Shown: in pieces, positions 23,746 through 30,777 of the stretch
How positions within the stretch are numbered: position 1 is the stretch's first letter
How the letters are laid out: every line of letters begins with the position of its first letter
From: Planctomycetota bacterium
Lineage (GTDB): Bacteria > Planctomycetota > UBA1135 > GCA-002686595
Direction of reading: 5' to 3'
Length of the DNA stretch: 35,078 bases
NCBI GenBank assembly: GCA_028278425.1
Contig: JANQEJ010000281.1
Location: 1-35,078 of the forward strand
Made by a program: the position numbers and the translations under genes
The notes under the pieces: model-generated
What the model was told of the DNA's origin: nothing
What the model saw: only the letters and a program-made list of their open reading frames with translations
The model's database searches: none

Positions 23746-25014
23746 ATGAAGTCCCTCCTCGCCCTCGCACCCGCCGCGCTCGCCGGCGCGGCCGCGGCCC
23801 AGAACGGGAACGACGTTCCGCTCCACAACGGGACCGAGGTCCTGCTGCCCTACTCCAACCCGAGCGTCGGCTTTCCCGTCGGCACCGTGCCGCCCGACGC
23901 GCTGGGGGACCTGCACTGGAAGGTGTACGGCGGCGAGGAGATCCTCGCCTGCGGAGGCGACCGGACGATCGAGGTCGACGGGTTCTTCGAGCTGCTCTTC
24001 GACACGGCGAACTTCCAGACGCCGCCGGACTTCTGCGACCGGGCGCTCGGGCCCGCGCTCGAGTCGGTGACCACGCCCGGCAACCTGGAGCCGGCCTTCC
24101 TCCAGCTCGGCTTCACCACGGAGACGATCCTCAGCCTGGGGAACAGCGGCCTGCCCCCCGCGTGCTCCGTCGCGCCGTCGCTGTGCTCCCCGCCGGGCGG
24201 CACGTGCCCGCCGCCGGGGTTCGTCAACGGGTACACGCTCGACATCGAGTTTGGGAATCCTCCGCTCGAGCTCGAACCGAACGTCGTCGTGCCGTGCGAC
24301 GGGACGCCGGCGAGCAACCTCGCGGTGACGTACTTCCTTCCCGGCGGGATGCCCTTCTCCGGTCCGCCGTGCGACATGGGGATGTACGTCCTCCAGGACA
24401 CGCAGAGCAACGACGAGACGAACGCCGATCTCGCGGGGCTCGGCGTTTCTCGCTTCGGCGGCCGTCAGATCGCCGGCCAGGGTCCGACCGCCCTCGACCT
24501 CAACCACATCGGAACCTACAGCCTGCGATTCCGCGAGAAGGTGCTGAACGTCTTCGCGGACTCGGGGACGGGGCTCGGCGCGGAGACGCCGGACGACAAC
24601 GACGGGGGAGCACAGAACGGTCTCGCCCTGGACACCTCGTCCGGGAACGCGCAGCTCGGCGTGAAGATCCTGGCGAAGCAGGCGGCGGATAACCCGAATC
24701 TCGCCTTCGCGGCCGCGTCGTTCTCGCCGAGCGCACCCGTGACGCTGCCGTTCGTCGGCGATCTGCTCGTGAGCCCGGACTTCCTCTTCTTCTCGACCCT
24801 CTCGGTCTGGATGGGGCAGGTCCAGGCCGTCGTTCCCCTCTTCACCGAGGAGGGCATCTTCGCCTCGGCGATGCTCGCGGTTCCGCCGGTCGCGGCGCCG
24901 CTCGACCTCTACCTCCAGGGCGGCGTGATCGACCTCGCCTGCCAGTGCACGCTTCCGGACGCGCCCGGGGAGCCGCCGCTTCTCACCAACCGGGTTCGCG
25001 TCGGACTGCGTTAG
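23746..25014 (+). CDS. Exported protein of unknown function with planctomycete-style tail
   Basis: The 422-residue precursor has a signal peptide of about 19 residues ending AAAQ, and AAGGAG lies six bases before the ATG. No catalytic family was recognised. Residues 30-220 contain Pro-flanked Cys pairs (CSVAPSLCSPPGGTCPPPG) that probably form disulphides, and 220-300 contain an Asp/Asn/Gly-rich stretch. The last 100 residues are a beta-rich tail (VTLPFVGDLLVSPDF, LDLYLQGGVIDLA, ending LTNRVRVGLR) like those of other exported proteins of this lineage. An extracellular or outer-surface structural role is possible but unsupported. The gene is divergent from the DUF4062 remnant. Confidence 0.75.
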   Translation: MKSLLALAPAALAGAAAAQNGNDVPLHNGTEVLLPYSNPSVGFPVGTVPPDALGDLHWKVYGGEEILACGGDRTIEVDGFFELLFDTANFQTPPDFCDRALGPALESVTTPGNLEPAFLQLGFTTETILSLGNSGLPPACSVAPSLCSPPGGTCPPPGFVNGYTLDIEFGNPPLELEPNVVVPCDGTPASNLAVTYFLPGGMPFSGPPCDMGMYVLQDTQSNDETNADLAGLGVSRFGGRQIAGQGPTALDLNHIGTYSLRFREKVLNVFADSGTGLGAETPDDNDGGAQNGLALDTSSGNAQLGVKILAKQAADNPNLAFAAASFSPSAPVTLPFVGDLLVSPDFLFFSTLSVWMGQVQAVVPLFTEEGIFASAMLAVPPVAAPLDLYLQGGVIDLACQCTLPDAPGEPPLLTNRVRVGLR

Positions 25015-25019
25015 GCGCT

Positions 25020-25030
25020 AACGGACCGTT
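25020..25030. repeat. Palindrome AACGG-A-CCGTT
   Basis: Perfect 5-base arms around a single A lie just after the stop of the exported protein gene and 26 bases before the Tat lipoprotein start. The core matches the palindrome at 22190-22206. It may be a protein-binding site controlling the downstream gene, which otherwise lacks a visible -10. Confidence 0.35.
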
Positions 25031-25056
25031 CCCGAATCCGTCTCCCACACGACGCG

Positions 25057-26511
25057 ATGACGTTCAACCGACGCGATGCCCTGATCGGCCTCGGAGCGGG
25101 CGCCGCGGCGCTCGTCGGGTGCTCCGCGGCGCGGCAGCCCAGGGCGAGCCGCGCGCGCGGCCTGAGCGAGCTCGCCGCGCGCTTGCGCGACGCAACGCGC
25201 GACGAGACGCTCGGCATCGCGACGGCGGCGGTCCGCGACGGGGCCGACCACGAGGCGCTCCTCACCGCGACGTTCCTCGCCGGCGTGGACGGCCTGCACC
25301 CGCTGCCGGGGATGACGTACCACCCGGTGATCATGATCGAGTCGTCGTTCGAGCTCGCCGGGCCGGCGCCGCGCCGGGAGGCTCTGCTCGGGGCGCTCTG
25401 GAACCTGGACGACCTGAAGCTCTCGCAGGACACCGATCCGCGCTCGCCGTGGCGGATGCCGCCGCGGCCGGAGGTGCCGCGCGCGAGCGCGGCGGAGGCG
25501 CGGGCCGAGTTCGTCGCCGCGATGGAGGCCTGGGACAGGGAGCGCGCGGACCGCGCCGTGGTCGGCCTGATGCCGCACGTCGACGCGGAGGGCTTCTTCG
25601 AGATCCTCTGGCCGCTGGCCGCGCGCTGCTTCGCGCACATCGGCCACAAGCCGATCTACGCCGCGCAGGCGCAGCGCGTGCTGGCGCGCATCGGGTGGGA
25701 GCACGGGGAGCCCGTGGCGCGCTCGCTCGTCATCGTGCTCCTGCGCCGGCGCGACACGAAGGCCTTCCCGGGCAGCGTCGAGCGCGCGAAGAAGCTCTCC
25801 GCAGGCTGGGATCGCGGTACGAACGACCCCGCGAAGAGCGTCGACTTCCTCCCGGAGCTGCGCACCGCGACGCCGGACGAGGCGCGCGAGCTCGTCGCCT
25901 GCGCCTGCGAGGACGGGCTCGGCACGGACACGATTTGGGACGGGCTGCGGCTCTTCGCGTCGGAGCTCTTCCACCGCCGCGCGGGGAAGCGTTCGAACAC
26001 CGGGCGCGTGGCGCTCTTGCCCGTGCACGCGGTCACGGTGATCGAAGCCTTCGGTCACGTCTGGCGGACGACGAGCTCGGACGAGACGCGGCGCGTCGTC
26101 CTGCTGCAGGCCGCGGCCTTCCTCGCGGGAACGCGCGACGGCCTGGGGCGCGTCGTCGACCTCTCGATGGAGGGGCCGGGGATCGACGCGCTCGGCGACG
26201 ACGAGGACGAGGTGGCGCTGGAGGACGCGCTGGCGCTCGCCTCCCCCGGAGCCGTGCGCGCGCACCTCGACCGCAATCCCGAGAGCGGCGACCGCTACCT
26301 CGCGCACCTGCGGAGCTCGCTCGTCCGGACCGGCATTGAGCACCACCAACACAAGTACGCCGCCGCGGTCCAGGTCGAGAGCCGGCGCGTGCACCCGCGC
26401 TGGTCGTCGCGGATGCTCGCGCCGGCGGTGGACTACGTCGCGCACCCGGAGGATCCGGACGACGACGTCTATCTGCGCGCGGAAGACGCGCTGCGCCGGG
26501 CCGGCGTCTGA
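25057..26511 (+). CDS. Tat-exported lipoprotein of unknown family
   Basis: The 484-residue protein begins with a twin-arginine signal (NRRDALIGLGAGAAALVGC; RR at 5-6, lipobox Cys 22), so it should be exported folded and lipid-anchored. The mature region is helical and contains conserved-looking His segments: HPLPGMTYHPVIMIESSFEL, HIGHKPIYAAQAQRVL, IGWEHGEPVARSL and LPVHAVTVIEAFGHVW. Tat export together with these His residues hints at a cofactor or metal enzyme. A distant resemblance to questin-oxidase-like proteins crossed my mind but I cannot support it. The ATG at 25057 has no ribosome site. The gene follows the exported gene by 42 bases and precedes the DUF4062 gene by 52. Confidence 0.65.
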   Translation: MTFNRRDALIGLGAGAAALVGCSAARQPRASRARGLSELAARLRDATRDETLGIATAAVRDGADHEALLTATFLAGVDGLHPLPGMTYHPVIMIESSFELAGPAPRREALLGALWNLDDLKLSQDTDPRSPWRMPPRPEVPRASAAEARAEFVAAMEAWDRERADRAVVGLMPHVDAEGFFEILWPLAARCFAHIGHKPIYAAQAQRVLARIGWEHGEPVARSLVIVLLRRRDTKAFPGSVERAKKLSAGWDRGTNDPAKSVDFLPELRTATPDEARELVACACEDGLGTDTIWDGLRLFASELFHRRAGKRSNTGRVALLPVHAVTVIEAFGHVWRTTSSDETRRVVLLQAAAFLAGTRDGLGRVVDLSMEGPGIDALGDDEDEVALEDALALASPGAVRAHLDRNPESGDRYLAHLRSSLVRTGIEHHQHKYAAAVQVESRRVHPRWSSRMLAPAVDYVAHPEDPDDDVYLRAEDALRRAGV

Positions 26512-26536
26512 GCTTTTCGCCCGCGCGGAAGCCGGC

Positions 26537-26542
26537 TAAGCT
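26537..26542 (+). promoter_or_regulatory. Candidate -10 element TAAGCT for the DUF4062-NACHT-FGE gene
   Basis: TAAGCT lies eight bases before the AGGAGGT ribosome site. A start point near 26549 would leave that site at the very 5' end of the transcript. The same hexamer precedes the truncated sister gene. Confidence 0.4.
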
Positions 26543-26550
26543 TCGCCCGC

Positions 26551-26557
26551 AGGAGGT
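26551..26557 (+). promoter_or_regulatory. Perfect Shine-Dalgarno AGGAGGT facing a GTA codon
   Basis: AGGAGGT is the strongest ribosome site in the window. Six bases further, at the ideal distance, the in-frame codon is GTA (26564-26566), not a normal start. The frame is open from 26540, after the TAA at 26537-26539. The only standard start before the conserved domain is GTG 26618, 60 bases from the site and falling inside the first beta strand. The remnant gene starts GTG at the equivalent position. Confidence 0.75.
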
Positions 26558-26563
26558 CCGCCG

Positions 26564-29476
26564 GTAGCCGCTCGCCGAGGCAAGAAGAAGGAAGAGGACG
26601 GAAGGCACGCGTACCGCGTGTTCGTCTCCTCGACGTACCTCGACAACGAGGAGCGCCGCGAGGTCGTGCGCGACGCGATCGAGCGCGCCGGGATGCTCCC
26701 CGTCGGGATGGAGCGCTTCGCCGCGGACACCGCTCCTTCGCTCGAGGTGAGCCTGCGCCAGGCGAAGACGTGCGACGTCCTGGTCGGGATTCTCGCGCAC
26801 CGCTACGGGACGATCCCGGACGGGGAGGAGAGGTCGATCACCGAGCAAGAGCACGACGCCCTTTCGGAGTGCCTCGTGTTCGAGATCGACCCGTCGCAGC
26901 CCTTCACGATGGACGCCTTCGACGTCGAGGGGGACGTCTGGGAGAAGCAGAAGCTGCTCGCCGCCTTCAAGGAACGCATGCGGCGCGAGCACAACATGGT
27001 CCGCTTCACGGACACAAAGCTCGGCGTTGTCGTGCTTCACGCCCTGCAGGACTGGAGGGAACGGCAGGAGCACCGGACCAAGAAGGACGCGCGCTCGGTG
27101 CCGCGACGACACACGGACGCGGACCTCGCGGACTACCACCAAACGGCCGAGGCTCACTACGAGTCCGTGAGCCTCATGGGCTTCGGCAAGAGCGTGCGTG
27201 CGAGGATCCGCCTCGAGGACATTCACGAGCCCCTGCACGCTCGGCTCGATCCGCGCGGCGAAGCCGCAGATGCGCAGAACTCGGGAGAAGCGGAGACCGG
27301 CCTTGGGGGGGGCACGCGGGAGATCCCGCTGCACGACTCGATGAAGCACGCGGCGGAGGAGGCCCGGCGCGGGGTTGTGATTCTGGGGGAGCCCGGTTCC
27401 GGCAAGACCACTCACCTGAAGGCCGTGCTGCTCTGGACGATCCGCAACGGCGCGGCGTCGTTGGGGCTGCCCGACGGGATGCAGCCGGTGTTCCTTCCGC
27501 TGCGCGACCTACGCGCGAAGGACAAGACCCTCCTTGCGTTCGGCCGACGAATTCTGCGCGAAGAGTTTCCCACCGTTAGCGAGGACTTTGCGAAGGATCT
27601 GATCCGGGGCGGCAACGTCTTGTTCCTCTTGGACGGGCTCGACGAGGTAGCCGATGAAAAGCGGCGCGTCGAGGTGGCCGGCTGGATCGGAAGAGAGATC
27701 CGCAGGTATCCCAAGGCGTGCTTCCTCGTTACCTGCCGGTACGCCGGCTACACCGACCGGGTGCGGCTCGACGAGGAGTTCCTCGAGCTACACCTGCGGC
27801 CGCTCAGGCGCGGGGAGTCGGAGAGCTTTATCCGTCGTTGGTTCGAGGTCGTCGGCTCCGCGCGCAAGGAAGACCTCACGAGCAAGAGCGAAGAGCTGAT
27901 TCAGCTCCTGCGGCGACCGGGTTTCCGTGCGCAACGGATCGTCGAGATGACGCGCAACCCGCTCCTGCTCACGGCGATCTGCCTCGTCCAGTTCGACCGC
28001 GGCCAGCTTCCGCGCGGGCGGGTGGAGCTCTATCGCTCGTGCGTCGATGTCCTGCTGGAGCACTGGCGTCGTTCGAAGGAGCTCGGGGAGGAGGTCGCTC
28101 CCGGTCTCGATCCCGATCGCTCGCGCGAGCTTCTCCAGAAAGTTGCGCTTTGGATGCACCAGGAGGAGGACAGGACGACCGCGACGGAGGACGAGCTCGC
28201 GGAGGTTGTCGAGCCTGAGCTGGCGCAAATAGCCGAAGCCGGCTGCGACGCGCGGATCTTCCTGCGCAACATCCGCGACGCCGCCGGTCTCTTGACCGGG
28301 CACAGCGGCGACCTCTACGGCTTCATGCACCTGGGCTTCCAGGAGTACTTGGCGGCGCAGGAGATTCGAGCGCGCTCACACGGGAATCGCAGGGTGCTCT
28401 ACGAGCTGGCCCGGCACTACAGCGACTCCTGGTGGCAGGAGGTGATCCTCTTGCTCCTGTCGGAAGGGAATCCGGCCCTCTTTGAACCCTTCATGAAGGA
28501 GCTCGCGGAGCGCGCAGTGTTCGGTAGATTCCCGAAGCGGCTCGACCTCTGCATCGAGGAAGCCGGCCGCCATGCCTCGCCGCGGCCGTTCGTCGAGCTG
28601 CTGACGGTCTCCAAGGGAGGGAAAGGCCTGTGGGCTCGGCAGCGACAGGCTCTGCGCGTTCTGCGGTCTCTCGCGCCGGCCGAGGTCGAAGCCCTGCGCC
28701 CGAGACTCGCCCGGCATCCCGACCCAAAAATTGCCGAACAGTTCCGGACCGTGGGCATGCCGGGACAGGAGCTTGAGCGGATCGTGTTCGGTCCCGGCAT
28801 TGAGGCGGTTCGCATCCCGGCGGGCACGTTCCTCATGGGGAGCCCGCGGGGCGTGGGGCACGACAACGAACGCCCGCGGCGTCGCGTTGCGGTTGGCTCC
28901 TTCTACCTATCGGTCCATCCCATCACGAACGAGCAGTTCAGGGCATTCCTGGAAGAGCACTCGGAAGCCGAGCCCGCCTACTGGAGCGATCGTGACTACA
29001 ACCAAGCGCGCCAACCGGTCGTAGGGGTCGACTGGGAGCATGCCCGCGCGTTCACTCATTGGGCGGGGGGCGACCTTCCCACGGAGGCCCAATGGGAGTA
29101 TGCGTGCCGGGCAACGACGACAACCCTCTACTGGTCGGGGAGAACGAGGGAGGATCTCAGCCGCGCCGGTTGGTTCCGTGGAAACGCGGGCGGCAAGGTC
29201 CACGCGGTTGCAGAGAAGCCGCCGAACCCCTGGGGGCTCTTCGACATGCACGGGAACGTGTGGGAGTGGTGTTTGGACTGGTACGGGAAGTACGTGGGGG
29301 AGGAACAGACTGACCCGGCGGGACCCGCCAGTGGAACGTTCCGCGTGATCCGAGGCGGGTGTTTCGGGAACGAGGCCGTGAAGTGTCGTTCCTCCGCCCG
29401 CTTCGGGCTCAAGCCGTCCGCACATAAGGGCTTCACGGGCTTCCGAGTGGCGCTGGGCGCCGCGGCGGAAGACTGA
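26564..29476 (+). CDS. DUF4062-NACHT ATPase-FGE-like fusion protein (candidate defence gene)
   Basis: Counted from the GTA at 26564 the protein has 970 residues; from GTG 26618 it has 952. Residues about 17-100 are DUF4062 (YRVFVSSTYLDN, CDVLVGILAHRYG), a Rossmann-like domain often joined to NTPases. A NACHT/STAND ATPase follows with Walker A LGEPGSGKTT (K281), Walker B VLFLLDGLDEV near 352-362 and the late motif FMHLGFQEYLAA near 588. Helical repeats come next, then an FGE-like C-type-lectin-fold domain at 748-970 (IPAGTFLMGSP, GDLPTEAQWEYACRA, DMHGNVWEWC, GFRVA). One of the two FGE copper cysteines is missing, so sensing rather than catalysis is likely. Codons such as ATA and AAA, rare in neighbours, hint at transfer. 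Antiviral function is inference from architecture. Confidence 0.88.
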   Translation, partial: VAARRGKKKEEDGRHAYRVFVSSTYLDNEERREVVRDAIERAGMLPVGMERFAADTAPSLEVSLRQAKTCDVLVGILAHRYGTIPDGEERSITEQEHDALSECLVFEIDPSQPFTMDAFDVEGDVWEKQKLLAAFKERMRREHNMVRFTDTKLGVVVLHALQDWRERQEHRTKKDARSVPRRHTDADLADYHQTAEAHYESVSLMGFGKSVRARIRLEDIHEPLHARLDPRGEAADAQNSGEAETGLGGGTREIPLHDSMKHAAEEARRGVVILGEPGSGKTTHLKAVLLWTIRNGAASLGLPDGMQPVFLPLRDLRAKDKTLLAFGRRILREEFPTVSEDFAKDLIRGGNVLFLLDGLDEVADEKRRVEVAGWIGREIRRYPKACFLVTCRYAGYTDRVRLDEEFLELHLRPLRRGESESFIRRWFEVVGSARKEDLTSKSEELIQLLRRPGFRAQRIVEMTRNPLLLTAICLVQFDRGQLPRGRVELYRSCVDVLLEHWRRSKELGEEVAPGLDPDRSRELLQKVALWMHQEEDRTTATEDELAEVVEPELAQIAEAGCDARIFLRNIRDAAGLLTGHSGDLYGFMHLGFQEYLAAQEIRARSHGNRRVLYELARHYSDSWWQEVILLLLSEGNPALFEPFMKELAERAVFGRFPKRLDLCIEEAGRHASPRPFVELLTVSKGGKGLWARQRQALRVLRSLAPAEVEALRPRLARHPDPKIAEQFRTVGMPGQELERIVFGPGIEAVRIPAGTFLMGSPRGVGHDNERPRRRVAVGSFYLSVHPITNEQFRAFLEEHSEAEPAYWSDRDYNQARQPVVGVDWEHARAFTHWAGGDLPTEAQWEYACRATTTTLYWSGRTREDLSRAGWFRGNAGGKVHAVAEKPPNPWGLFDMHGNVWEWCLDWYGKYVGEEQTDPAGPASGTFRVIRGGCFGNEAVKCRSSARFGLKPSAHKGFTGFRVALGAAAED

Positions 29477-29487
29477 GCTCTTGAACC

Positions 29488-29503
29488 CCGGGTGACGTCC
29501 CGG
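29488..29503. terminator. Hairpin CCGGG-N6-CCCGG between convergent genes
   Basis: Five-base G/C arms with a six-base loop (TGACGT) lie 12 bases after the DUF4062 gene stop and just before the stop of the spondin-like gene. It reads the same on both strands and could end both transcripts, but there is no T-tract, so an intrinsic terminator is uncertain. Confidence 0.35.
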
Positions 29504-29504
29504 A

Positions 29505-30569
29505 TTACGGACCGATCAGAAACTCGACGCCCCCGGTCAACCCAAAGCGCAAGCCCGGATCGAGAAGCAGCCCCTGCCCGTAGGCGGTCTGTCCGACGAG
29601 CCCCGGCTGCGCGGGGATCGTCAGCGGAATCGCGACCGTCGCGCCGGTAAACGGTGCGCCCGTCTGCACGAACACCGGATTGCCGATCAAGAGCTCGCCG
29701 AACGCCCCCGGGGCGGACAATCCGAAGCCGGGCAGCGCCGTGCCGCACGGGAATGCGGGATCCGCGAAGGCCGAAACGGCCACGAAGGTCGAGGACGGCG
29801 TGCCCATCGTCCCGGTCGGATCGTCCAGCCCGAGCGTCACCGTCTGCCCGAGCGTCGGCGTCCCGCTGACGACCGTCATGCTCCCCGCCGGGTTCACGCC
29901 GCAACCGTAGACGAGCGTGCTGACCTGCCGCGTGAACGTGAACGTCCCCAGCGGCACCGTCCCGAAGAACGGGCCGCCGGTGATCAGCGCGATCGGTTCC
30001 TGCGGGTTCGTGTCCTGGTTCGGCGAGGTGAACGACGTGCCGCTGTCCGTGCCCGCGTCGTAGGCGTAGAGCGGGAAGACCAGGTCGTCGACCCACTCGC
30101 CGTTCTCCAGCAGACTCACGCTCTGCGTGCCCACGAACCAGTCCGGACTCGGCGCCACCATCGTCACGAGCGAGATGAGCGGAAAGTCGGTGGACACGGT
30201 GAACGTCGCCGTGGTCGAGCCGGGGGAGGGGATCCCCGCGCCGAGGATGAGCTCCTTCGCCGTGCCCGCGGAGATCAGCGCGTTGACCTCCGAGGAGAGC
30301 GTGAACGTCGCGCCCGTCTCCGCCATGGACTCCATGCCCGGGCTCGCGATGCCGCCGACCTCCCAGAGCTTCGCGGCATTCGAGTGCGTCGCGCCGACGA
30401 GCGGCGAGAAGTGCGCGCCGCCGGGATACGCGCCGGGGTGCGTGGCCGCGCTCCAGGTGGCGTCGAAGCGGACCTCGTAGGTGGCCTCGCCCTGCCCCGA
30501 GGGCGCGGCGACGGCGGGGGAGGCGAGGAGGCAGGCGGAAGCGAAGGCGAGGAAGGGGGCGCGGTTCAT
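29505..30569 (-). CDS. Exported spondin_N domain protein
   Basis: The ATG at 30569 gives a 354-residue precursor with a signal peptide of about 22 residues ending AVAA, and GGAG lies seven bases upstream; an earlier start at 30617 would bury the signal. Residues about 28-200 match the spondin_N domain: YEVRFDATWSAATHPGAYP, GGAHFSPLVGATHSNAAKLW, PSPDWFVGTQSVSL and YAYDAGTDSGTSFTSPNQD. In animals this domain occurs in matrix proteins such as F-spondin, while bacterial copies are of unknown function. Residues about 225-354 form a beta-rich tail ending LTGGVEFLIGP, of the type borne by the other exported proteins. An adhesive or surface role is inferred. Confidence 0.85.
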   Translation of the reverse strand: MNRAPFLAFASACLLASPAVAAPSGQGEATYEVRFDATWSAATHPGAYPGGAHFSPLVGATHSNAAKLWEVGGIASPGMESMAETGATFTLSSEVNALISAGTAKELILGAGIPSPGSTTATFTVSTDFPLISLVTMVAPSPDWFVGTQSVSLLENGEWVDDLVFPLYAYDAGTDSGTSFTSPNQDTNPQEPIALITGGPFFGTVPLGTFTFTRQVSTLVYGCGVNPAGSMTVVSGTPTLGQTVTLGLDDPTGTMGTPSSTFVAVSAFADPAFPCGTALPGFGLSAPGAFGELLIGNPVFVQTGAPFTGATVAIPLTIPAQPGLVGQTAYGQGLLLDPGLRFGLTGGVEFLIGP

Positions 30570-30626
30570 GGCGGAGCTCCGGAAGACGGTTTCGGGCGAG
30601 GAACGACCCCGCCGCAAGAGTCTGTC

Positions 30627-30632
30627 ACGTTA
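30627..30632 (-). promoter_or_regulatory. Candidate -10 element TAACGT for the spondin-like gene
   Basis: TAACGT on the minus strand lies 57 bases before the ATG at 30569, upstream of its GGAG ribosome site, and fits the TAnnnT pattern. Confidence 0.25.
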
Positions 30633-30734
30633 CGCCGTTACCCGTCGCTTTGAGACCGAGACCGCGGGGATCCTCTCAGCGGGATGAACGCGACGGCCCC
30701 GCGCGTCGATTCGCCAAGTTCCCACCCATCTTGA

Positions 30735-30740
30735 TACGCT
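30735..30740 (+). promoter_or_regulatory. Candidate -10 element TACGCT for the kinase-SBP gene
   Basis: TACGCT lies 37 bases before the ATG at 30778 and fits the TAnnnT pattern. No -35 element is recognisable. Confidence 0.3.
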
Positions 30741-30777
30741 CGTCGGATCCCTCACCGGGGAGAGAGAACAGACTCGC

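Larger units (their letters stand above)
30570..30777. other. Divergent promoter region between spondin-like and kinase genes
   Basis: This 208-base spacer holds a minus-strand TAACGT (30627-30632) 57 bases before the spondin-like ATG and a plus-strand TACGCT (30735-30740) 37 bases before the kinase ATG. The sequence GTTACGCCGTTAC contains a short GTTAC direct repeat. GGGGAGAGAG precedes the kinase start at a longer than usual distance. No RNA gene was seen. Confidence 0.4.

Noticed and set aside
28800..29476. FGE-like domain as the variable region of a diversity-generating retroelement
   Set aside because: No reverse transcriptase, template repeat or accessory gene is near, and the 3' end lacks the AAC/AAT-rich codons expected of a variable repeat.
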